From M55B112 sp040903745 (GTDB lineage: Bacteria > Bacteroidota > Bacteroidia > Bacteroidales > GCA-2748055), in contig JBBDUV010000093.1 of NCBI GenBank assembly GCA_040903745.1, forward strand, positions 21,671-85,670: a stretch of 64,000 bases of DNA, read 5' to 3'. Each line of letters starts with the position of its first letter. Position 1 is the first letter of the stretch. This document shows, piece by piece, positions 55,928-63,153 of this stretch. The notes beneath the pieces were generated by a model. The model was not told where the DNA came from, did no database searches, and saw only the letters and a list, made by a program, of their open reading frames with translations. The position numbers and the translations under genes were made by a program.

Positions 55928-58072
55928 ATGAAAAATTATACTGGTAAAGTATTACCCGGGAAACCTTACCCATTAGGAGCGAACTATGATGGAGAAGGTG
56001 TTAATTTTGCGCTTTACTCGGAAAATGCAACAGGTATTAAACTATGTCTGTTTAATAATTCTGACGATCACCAGAATTATGAAGAGTTGGATATTCATGA
56101 AGTAACTGATTATGTCTGGCATGCCTATCTGCCAGGAATCAGACCGGGTCAGTTATATGGATACCGGGTTTACGGAAGATACCAACCAAAAAAAGGGATT
56201 AGGTTTAATCCGCAGAAATTACTCATCGATCCATATGCCAAGGCCATCCATGGAAGAATAGAAGTGAAGGACAGCATGTTCGATTACACTTTTGGTACCA
56301 ATGTAAAAAAGAATGTTTTCGAGAAGAACATTGTCGACAGTGCCGGGGAGATGAATAAGTCTGTCGTGATAGATACCAGTTTTGACTGGGAGGGGGTAAG
56401 AAAGCCAGAGACGCCGATGCATAATTCGATAATCTATGAATTGCATGTTAAGGGTTTCACCGCGACCCATCCTGATATTCCCGAAAATGAACGGGGTACG
56501 TATAAGGGGTTGGCAAACCCAAAGATCATTGAGTATTTTAAAAATCTGGGGGTTACAGCCATTGAACTCATGCCCATCCATCATTTTGTGCATAATAAGT
56601 TCCTGCTGGATAAGGGGCTTAGCAATTACTGGGGGTATAACTCCATTGGCTTTTTTGCTCCTCACGCTGAATACTGCTCATCGGGGATGTCGGGAGACCA
56701 GGTAACGGAGTTCAAAGAGATGGTGAAAGCCTATCATCGTGCAGGGATAGAAGTTATTCTTGATGTGGTTTATAATCATACCGGAGAAGGAAACCATTTA
56801 GGACCAAGCCTTGCATTTCGGGGTATTGACAACCTCAATTATTACAGGATGAATCCAAAAAAACCTTTGTATTATACCGATTACACTGGCACCGGGAATA
56901 CGTTGAATATGCTGAATAGCCGCACGCTACAACTGGTAATGGACAGTCTGCGATACTGGGCCACTGAGATGCAGGTAGATGGATTCAGATTTGACCTGGC
57001 CTCAACCCTCGCCCGTGGCCTGTACGATGTGGGTAAACTCTCCACCTTTCTTGATACCATCCACCAGGATCCAACCATATCACAATTGAAACTGATTGCC
57101 GAGCCATGGGATTTGGGTGAAGGTGGCTACCAGGTAGGAAATTTCCCTGTTTTATGGGCCGAATGGAATGGCAAGTATCGCGACTCCGTGCGCAAATTCT
57201 GGCGGGGAGATGAAAGCCAGGTCAGCGAACTTGCATACCGCCTGAGTGGCAGCAGTGATCTCTATCAGGATAACGGAAAATTACCCTCCTCAAGTATCAA
57301 CTTTGTTACTGCCCATGATGGTTTTACGCTCCATGATCTTGTAAGTTATAACGAGAAATACAACCTGGAAAACGGAGAAGACAACAAGGATGGGGAAAGT
57401 CATAATATCAGCTGGAACAGTGGTGTAGAGGGCCCCACAGATGATGAAGAGATCATTGCTCTACGGGAGAAAAGAAAAAGGAATTTTTTGGGTACACTAT
57501 TGCTTAGCCAGGGGGTCCCGATGATCAGTCATGGGGATGAATATGGCCGAACCCAGCGTGGAAACAACAATGCCTATTGTCAGGACAATGAATTAGCCTG
57601 GATGGACTGGAACTGGAACGAACATCAAAAAAGATTATATGATTTTACCAAAAGGGTGATCGCAATTAGAAATAGGTTTCCCGTAATACACCCCAGGCGC
57701 TATTTCAAGAACCGCCAGATCGTAGGTGAAGGCATCAAGGATATCCGTTGGCTCAACACCGATGGACTGGACATGAGCAAGGAGGAGTGGGAGACCAGTT
57801 TTATACGATGTATGGGCATGTTACTTAACGGCAAACTTATGGAGGGGGTAGATGAATACGGAAACTCCCTGCAAGGCGATATCCTTTTGGTTCTTGTCAA
57901 CAGCTACTGGGAACCGGTTACATTTACCCTGCCCCATGAAGGGGTAAGTTCCAACTGGAAAGTCCTTATGTATACTGATAATCCAGAAGTGGAGGAGTCT
58001 GAGAAACACGTGCTAAGTGTTTTTAAAATTGCAGGAAGATCTATGGTATTATTGAAAAATATGAATGAATAA
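55928..58072 (+). CDS. glgX: Glycogen debranching enzyme (isoamylase type)
   Basis: 714 residues. It has a CBM48-type domain (PLGANYDGEGVNFALYSENA) and GH13 isoamylase-type catalytic domain: NSIIYELHVKGFTATHPDIP, GVTAIELMPIHHFVHN, VILDVVYNHTGEGN, DGFRFDLASTLARGLYDVG, LIAEPWDLGEGGYQVGNFP and FVTAHDGFTLHDLVSYN. It hydrolyses alpha-1,6 branches of limit dextrin, giving linear chains for MalQ and TreY. Transcribed away from the treZ-glgE-treS-glgB-treY run. The gene end overlaps a small hydrophobic ORF. Confidence 0.95.
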   Translation: MKNYTGKVLPGKPYPLGANYDGEGVNFALYSENATGIKLCLFNNSDDHQNYEELDIHEVTDYVWHAYLPGIRPGQLYGYRVYGRYQPKKGIRFNPQKLLIDPYAKAIHGRIEVKDSMFDYTFGTNVKKNVFEKNIVDSAGEMNKSVVIDTSFDWEGVRKPETPMHNSIIYELHVKGFTATHPDIPENERGTYKGLANPKIIEYFKNLGVTAIELMPIHHFVHNKFLLDKGLSNYWGYNSIGFFAPHAEYCSSGMSGDQVTEFKEMVKAYHRAGIEVILDVVYNHTGEGNHLGPSLAFRGIDNLNYYRMNPKKPLYYTDYTGTGNTLNMLNSRTLQLVMDSLRYWATEMQVDGFRFDLASTLARGLYDVGKLSTFLDTIHQDPTISQLKLIAEPWDLGEGGYQVGNFPVLWAEWNGKYRDSVRKFWRGDESQVSELAYRLSGSSDLYQDNGKLPSSSINFVTAHDGFTLHDLVSYNEKYNLENGEDNKDGESHNISWNSGVEGPTDDEEIIALREKRKRNFLGTLLLSQGVPMISHGDEYGRTQRGNNNAYCQDNELAWMDWNWNEHQKRLYDFTKRVIAIRNRFPVIHPRRYFKNRQIVGEGIKDIRWLNTDGLDMSKEEWETSFIRCMGMLLNGKLMEGVDEYGNSLQGDILLVLVNSYWEPVTFTLPHEGVSSNWKVLMYTDNPEVEESEKHVLSVFKIAGRSMVLLKNMNE

Positions 58073-58157
58073 TTCTTTGGCCGTATCGCTGATCATCATG
58101 GGGTACTTGTGTTTCGTCCTGTCCGTTCCCGAGGTTGGCAGAGTTTTTCCTGACTGA
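58065..58157 (+). CDS. Possible 30-residue hydrophobic peptide
   Basis: ATG at 58065-58067 lies inside the last codons of glgX and the TGA is at 58155-58157. The peptide MNNSLAVSLIIMGYLCFVLS continues VPEVGRVFPD; residues 4-20 could span the membrane. It coincides with a sharp rise in GC content. It might be a small membrane peptide, the leftover end of a lost gene, or chance. No family recognised. Confidence 0.25.
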   Translation: MNNSLAVSLIIMGYLCFVLSVPEVGRVFPD

Positions 58158-58237
58158 AAACCCTTGCCCTTGCAGATCGTGATATTACCTTATTGGAAAA
58201 ATCTCTATCTTGCAGCTCCAAAAATTTTCGGTTTTAC

Positions 58238-59107
58238 ATGTCCAACATCTTTTCAGCATACTTTCTTCCTGTCACCCTGGCGATCATCACCCTGGGGATG
58301 GGACTGTCGATCACGCACCGGGATTTCAAGAATGTCTTCTTTCGTCCGCGTGCGGTAATTATCGGTATCTGCTGTCAGATCTTTCTGCTGCCGGTAATCG
58401 CCTTCAGCATTGCCCTGCTTACCAACCTCGATCCCCACCTGAAGGTCGGCCTGGTCATCATCGCAGCCTGTCCGGGCGGTGCCACCTCCAACCTGGTCAC
58501 TTACCTCCTAAGTGGTAATGTTGCCTTGTCAATCTCCATGACGGCACTGAACAGCATCATCACCCTGGTAAGTATTCCGGTGAACGTAAGTATTGCGCTA
58601 ATGGTGTTTCTGCATACCGATACGACAGTGAGACTGGATGTGTGGGACACAATTCTCAAGGTGTTTTTGCTGACAATCGTGCCGGCATACATAGGTGTTA
58701 CCATCCGACACCGCAAAAGTAAGCTTGCCCGGCGACTGAACCGTCCGCTCAAGTTTATCCTCCCTCTGATCCTGCTGGTTGTCTATATCGGTGTTCTGTT
58801 TATCGATGAGGGTGACAAGACCACCAACAATGGGGATTTCTGGAACCTGATGCCGGTTGCACTGTTGCTGAACGCTTTGTCAATGTTCATGGGCTGGCAG
58901 ATCGCCTGGCTCACCCGCCTGAAAGCGCGCGACCGGTTTACCATTGCCATCGAGGTGGGACTGCAAAACTCGGCCCTCGCCATCTTTGTTGCCAGCACTT
59001 TGCTGGGTAATCGCACCATGGCACTGGTAGCTGTGGTATACGGTTCATTTACCTTCTTCTCCACTGCGCTGTTCGGCTGGTGGATCAAAAGGATTGCAAA
59101 GGATTAG
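58238..59107 (+). CDS. Bile acid:sodium symporter (BASS) family transporter
   Basis: 289 residues from ATG 58238 (MSNIFSAYFLPVTLAIITLG); an upstream in-frame ATG at 58193 adds 15 unlikely residues. About nine to ten helices. Family landmarks: LGMGLSITHRDFKNVFFRPR, LLPVIAFSIALL, VGLVIIAACPGGATSNLVTYL (with the sodium-site crossover residues), and the second-repeat ALNALSMFMGWQ and GLQNSALAIFVASTLLG (Glu/Gln sodium site). It probably imports a small organic anion with sodium; bile acid is not implied. Neighbours do not reveal a substrate. Confidence 0.88.
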   Translation: MSNIFSAYFLPVTLAIITLGMGLSITHRDFKNVFFRPRAVIIGICCQIFLLPVIAFSIALLTNLDPHLKVGLVIIAACPGGATSNLVTYLLSGNVALSISMTALNSIITLVSIPVNVSIALMVFLHTDTTVRLDVWDTILKVFLLTIVPAYIGVTIRHRKSKLARRLNRPLKFILPLILLVVYIGVLFIDEGDKTTNNGDFWNLMPVALLLNALSMFMGWQIAWLTRLKARDRFTIAIEVGLQNSALAIFVASTLLGNRTMALVAVVYGSFTFFSTALFGWWIKRIAKD

Positions 59108-59250
59108 TTTCAGGAATGCAGAGTTACCAAATAGAAAAAATACACGTTCCGACCACCAACAGATATTCACAGACACTTACAGAAACACAACAATTACCGG
59201 AAAATAATTGCTGGCTAATGATATATATGCTGCGGAGTCTGGGTAATTCT

Positions 59251-62200
59251 TTAAATATCCTCTATGATAGGAGCGCCGGCCTGCCTGAGTTTTTCCTCCA
59301 GTTCCGGCAGCGTAATATTAACAAATTCCTTCAGCTCCTCTCTCACCGGCTGCAACTCCTCAACTCCGATATGCAAACTCTCCCTGTGCATGAGCGTCGG
59401 ACCATAGGATGTTGAAAGGCCACGCATGGCCACAGAGAATCTCAGTCCGGGCGTATTCTCCTGCTTCTCTCCGACCTCTTCTTTTGTCTCCTTACCGTTC
59501 AACTGCTCATGAATATCCTGCAACTGCGATTCGGCCCTGTAGATCTCCTCCAGCAATCCGCCGGCATCCTGTTCCATCCTAAAACATGCGTTCTTCGCCA
59601 CCTGCACCCTGTTCTGCGCCTCTTCCAGCGCCTTACGCACCGCTGCATAATCGAGCATGGCACCTTCCAGCGCTTGTCTGAAAGCCTCCTTCTCTCTTTC
59701 CGGCACGGGCCTTAGGACACCCTCATAGAGTGACTTCACATTAAATGAAACCGGCTCCGCCAGCTGCTTCACTGCCCCTTTCTGCACTGCATACAGGGTC
59801 GCAGAATAATTCCCGGGCAAAACCATAAAGCCCCTGGAATCGACCTCCAGCTCTTCTGACCCTTCATCCGGATCGAGTCCGCCCGGCGATGCAGACCGAA
59901 GGTCCCAGCTGACCCGCTGGATTCCCTTCTTTGCAGGTGCCATCACATGGTTCACCACCTTGTCGCCGGCATCCTTCACCGTAACAACCAGGAACGGATC
60001 ATCCTCCTTCAGCTCTTTCTCCAAAGCGTCCCAACCGGGGAACGGGATGTCGCTTTCCGCTTTATTCAGCTCCTTCTCTTTCTCTTTCCGCTCCTCTTTA
60101 AGCGATTTCAACTCCTCCTTCAGGTAGTATGTAAACACCGCTCCAAAGGATGGGTTTTCGGCCCGGTATTCAGAATTCCCCGGTGATACGGTCACCCTTT
60201 GGGGCTGGTAGAGCAGGGCATCCTTCACCGGAAAGAGCAATGCCTCATTTTCAAGCATCTCTTCGGTAAGTTCACGCAATGGCCTCATATCGTCGAGGAT
60301 AAAAAATCCACGTCCGAAGGAGGCCGCCACCAGGTCATTCTCCCTTCTATGTATCGTAATATCGCGGAAAGAGATGGTGGGGAGTCCGCCCTTCATCCTG
60401 ATCCACTTCTCACCGCCATTGATGGTGAACCAGACGCCGAATTCAGTGGCCGCGAACAACAGCTCCTTTCTCACATGGTCCTGCACCAGTCGCCATACAA
60501 GGGTGCGGTCGTCGATCCCCCCGGTAATTACTTTCCAGCTTTTCCCGGCATCTGTACTTTTGATAATATAGGGATTGAAATCCCCGTACTTGTGGTTGTC
60601 GAGCGCTGCATAGACCGTATTGGGATCGAAAAGATCCGCCCTGATATCGTTCACGAATGCCGTAGCAGGTATTCCCTTGATGGACCCCACATCGATCAGC
60701 TTCCACGACTCCCCGCCATCTTCGGTCACCTGAATGATCCCATCGTCGGTTGCTGCATAAAGGATCTGCTCATTAAGTGGCGATTCGGCCAGGGAGGTGA
60801 TGGTATTGTAGTTCGACATAGCGTAGATATCCCACGGGTTGTCCCAGCTCTGTTTGCGTCCCATGATCGGCAGTTCAATGCGCTCCTCTCCTTTGGTCAG
60901 ATCGCCCGACACAGTTTCCCAGCTATCACCCCTGCTATCGGATCGCCATACCCGGTAGGAGGCGGTGTAGATTCTTGCAGGATCGTGTGCGCTAACGAGG
61001 ATCGGGGCATCCCAGTTGAACCGTTCATGGGGCTCGTCTTTATCTGCCTGTGGTTGAATAAAGACAGCTTCGCCGGTGATCCGGTCGATACGGGAAACAT
61101 ATCCCTGCTGACTCTGGCCGTATACGATCCCCGGATTGCCCGGTTCGGTGGCGGGTTGGTGCCCATCGCCCCCCAGGATATGTTCCCAGTCGGCGTTTCT
61201 GATACCCTCGCGGTTAACAGTGCGCGACGGACCGGCATGCGTGCCGTTATCCTGCGTTCCCCCGAATACATTATAAAACGGTTCGGTATCGTCTACCGCC
61301 ACTTTGTAATATTGTGTCACCGGCAGGTTATCAATAAACCGCCATGTCTTTGTGAGGTCGAAGGTCTCATAGATCCCCCCGTCGGTCCCCACCAGCAGAT
61401 AATCGGGATCATTGCTCTTAAAACATACTGCATGATTATCCACATGCTTGAGGGTCTCATTCATCTTTCTGAATGTTTTTCCATGGTCGTCCGATATCTG
61501 CATATAGACATCGACCAGGTAGAGGGTCCCTTCATGGTGTGGGGAGGCATAGAGCTCCTGGTAGTAGTGCGGACCGGTGGCACTGGCAACCGCATCCGAC
61601 TGCTTGCTCCAACTGCTGCCCCTGTCGCGCGAGATATACACACCCCCCGTGCGCCTGTCGAGCTCGATCGCGGCATAGACCACATCCGAATCGAACGGTG
61701 AAACGGCGATACCGATCTTGCCCATGTTCGACTTGGGCAGACCTTTGGTAAGTTTTTCCCATGTTTCGCCCCCGTCGACGCTTCTGTGAATCCCTGAGCC
61801 CGGTCCGCCACCCATATAGGCCGCCACGGTCCTGTGCCTTTGCCAGGTAGCCGCATACATTGTATTCGGATCGCTGGGGTCGAGGGCAATATCCGTTACG
61901 CCGGTCCACTCGTTGTCACTCAGCACCAGCTGCCAGCTCTCCCCGCGATCATCCGACATGTACAATCCCCGTTCACCCCCCTTGCTCCAGAGCGGTCCCT
62001 GCGCAGCCACGAATACCGTATTGGAATTTTCCGGGTGAACGATAATTTTGGAGATACGTTCCGAGCTTTTCAGTCCCATGTTCTTCCATGTTTTCCCCCT
62101 GTCGTCGCTGCGGTAGACACCATCGCCATAGCCTGCATGCCGGCCGCCCACGTTCTCGCCGGTACCCACCCAGATGGTGTGCGGATTGGAGGGGTCGATC

Positions 62201-62481
62201 GTTATGCAGCCGATGGAATAGGATGACTGATCGTCGAATATGGGTTTCCAGGTAACGCCCGCGTTGACCGTTTTCCAGACGCCTCCCGAACCAACAGCCA
62301 CATACCACGTGTTTTCGTTCCACGGGTGGATGGCCATATCGGCAATTCGTCCGGATGAAAAAGCCGGACCTATATTCCTGAATTTCAGTCCGCTGACAAG
62401 TGAGGAATCAATCTCTGTTTTCTGCTCCTGGGCAAAAAGTGTAACACCCAGGAAAAGTAGGATAAAGCTAATGAATTTCAT
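59251..62481 (-). CDS. Exported sortilin-like BNR-repeat (Asp-box) protein
   Basis: 1076 residues from the ATG at 62479-62481 (MKFISFILLFLGVTLFAQEQ), which gives a clean signal peptide; the open frame extends 25 codons further up. Two stacked beta-propellers are implied by many Asp-boxes (SDDRGKTW, SDDRGESW, SVDGGETW, SRDRGSSW, SDSRGDSW, TEDGGESW, STDAGKSW) up to about residue 720. The C-terminal part has a charged coiled-coil-like stretch (ELKSLKEERKEKEKELNKAE) and helices. The family is annotated as VPS10/sortilin-like or glycosyl hydrolase of unknown activity and is abundant in Bacteroidota; it is unlikely to be a sialidase on this evidence. Confidence 0.88.
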   Translation of the reverse strand: MKFISFILLFLGVTLFAQEQKTEIDSSLVSGLKFRNIGPAFSSGRIADMAIHPWNENTWYVAVGSGGVWKTVNAGVTWKPIFDDQSSYSIGCITIDPSNPHTIWVGTGENVGGRHAGYGDGVYRSDDRGKTWKNMGLKSSERISKIIVHPENSNTVFVAAQGPLWSKGGERGLYMSDDRGESWQLVLSDNEWTGVTDIALDPSDPNTMYAATWQRHRTVAAYMGGGPGSGIHRSVDGGETWEKLTKGLPKSNMGKIGIAVSPFDSDVVYAAIELDRRTGGVYISRDRGSSWSKQSDAVASATGPHYYQELYASPHHEGTLYLVDVYMQISDDHGKTFRKMNETLKHVDNHAVCFKSNDPDYLLVGTDGGIYETFDLTKTWRFIDNLPVTQYYKVAVDDTEPFYNVFGGTQDNGTHAGPSRTVNREGIRNADWEHILGGDGHQPATEPGNPGIVYGQSQQGYVSRIDRITGEAVFIQPQADKDEPHERFNWDAPILVSAHDPARIYTASYRVWRSDSRGDSWETVSGDLTKGEERIELPIMGRKQSWDNPWDIYAMSNYNTITSLAESPLNEQILYAATDDGIIQVTEDGGESWKLIDVGSIKGIPATAFVNDIRADLFDPNTVYAALDNHKYGDFNPYIIKSTDAGKSWKVITGGIDDRTLVWRLVQDHVRKELLFAATEFGVWFTINGGEKWIRMKGGLPTISFRDITIHRRENDLVAASFGRGFFILDDMRPLRELTEEMLENEALLFPVKDALLYQPQRVTVSPGNSEYRAENPSFGAVFTYYLKEELKSLKEERKEKEKELNKAESDIPFPGWDALEKELKEDDPFLVVTVKDAGDKVVNHVMAPAKKGIQRVSWDLRSASPGGLDPDEGSEELEVDSRGFMVLPGNYSATLYAVQKGAVKQLAEPVSFNVKSLYEGVLRPVPEREKEAFRQALEGAMLDYAAVRKALEEAQNRVQVAKNACFRMEQDAGGLLEEIYRAESQLQDIHEQLNGKETKEEVGEKQENTPGLRFSVAMRGLSTSYGPTLMHRESLHIGVEELQPVREELKEFVNITLPELEEKLRQAGAPIIEDI

Positions 62482-62562
62482 AGATTTATATTTAGGAATC
62501 CTTATAAAGTATACATACATCGCCATTAATGATTTACGACCAGTCATTTGGCGCAATAATAA

Positions 62563-62779
62563 TTATTTTCTTCTGTTTTTTCTCTTTAACTCCTTATTGA
62601 GATAATACTGAAATAATTCATCCGTTGTTATGATTTGTATAAACTCTTTTTTGCGGAGTCCATTGATCAGCAGAATAAAAGGTAAAGTATTTTGAACCAT
62701 CGAGAATTATTTGTCCTATTGGACTTTCGGGATTAAGTATTGCACTGAAAACTATATTGGTATCAATAACAATTTTCAT
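62563..62779 (-). pseudogene. PIN-domain (VapC-like) toxin gene with its middle deleted
   Basis: From ATG 62777-62779 the frame reads MKIVIDTNIVFSAILNPESP and on to about codon 36, the canonical PIN start with the first catalytic Asp. Then it runs into unrelated codons and stops at 62618. In another frame, from about 62673 to TAA 62563, the text resembles a PIN C-terminus: GLRKKEFIQIITTDELFQYY. The two parts total about 72 codons against the usual 135 or so, so about 65 residues including the remaining catalytic acids are missing. Antitoxin-like gene 8 nt upstream is intact. A deletion is the simplest reading. Confidence 0.75.
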
Positions 62780-62787
62780 GGTTAGAC

Positions 62788-62988
62788 TTATCTGCGGGAA
62801 TCTCTAACCTTTTTCATCATTGAACGATTAACTCGTTTAGCTAAAGCATCAATATCTCGTTGCTTTGCTTTTGATTTAGAAACCAATTCTTTATACTCCA
62901 AATAGTCCAGCATGTCTTGAAGGTCGGAGGTATTTGTTTGAGGTGATAATCTAACCAAAATTTCATTATTTCTACGTTCAACTATCAT
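62788..62988 (-). CDS. Antitoxin-like protein upstream of the broken PIN toxin
   Basis: 66 residues from ATG 62986-62988 (MIVERRNNEILVRLSPQTNT); an upstream in-frame start at 63015 is less likely. Sequence continues DLQDMLDYLEYKELVSKSK and ends RSMMKKVRDSRR. Size, charge pattern and the location directly before a PIN-toxin start fit the small antitoxins of this PIN subfamily in Bacteroidota. It is not MazE- or CopG-like by eye. If expressed, it would now act without a functional partner. Confidence 0.65.
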   Translation of the reverse strand: MIVERRNNEILVRLSPQTNTSDLQDMLDYLEYKELVSKSKAKQRDIDALAKRVNRSMMKKVRDSRR

Positions 62989-63064
62989 CTTGTAACTTTT
63001 TTTACAAAGATACAATATTTATTGAAATGAAATTCTTAATTAATACTGATGCCTGCCTGCAATG

Positions 63065-63148
63065 CTCACCTGTAATCACTTTCAGAAGCTTTTCAACTTG
63101 CGGGGTGACTTGCGGGGTATCTTGCGGGGTGACTTTTTCAACAGTAGG
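63065..63148 (-). pseudogene. Remnant of a TPQ-repeat C-terminal tail (Fic- or AlbA_2-type ATP-binding protein)
   Basis: Reading leftward, the frame encodes VEKVTPQDTPQVTPQVEKLL then KVITGE. Runs of TPQ or TDQ before a winged-helix EKLLKVLKGE-like start are a hallmark of C-terminal regions in Fic proteins and Schlafen-like ATP-binding (AlbA_2) proteins. At DNA level it is three 12-bp units (63096-63131). The rest of such a gene is absent: upstream the frame enters CRISPR repeat DNA and downstream it diverges. Confidence 0.5.
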
Positions 63149-63153
63149 AAAAA

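Noticed and set aside
60199..61701. 500-residue open frame on the plus strand
   Set aside because: It lies entirely opposite the sortilin-like gene, whose Asp-box repeats and signal peptide are clear. The plus-strand translation has no recognisable domain; it is a by-product of GC-rich codon usage.
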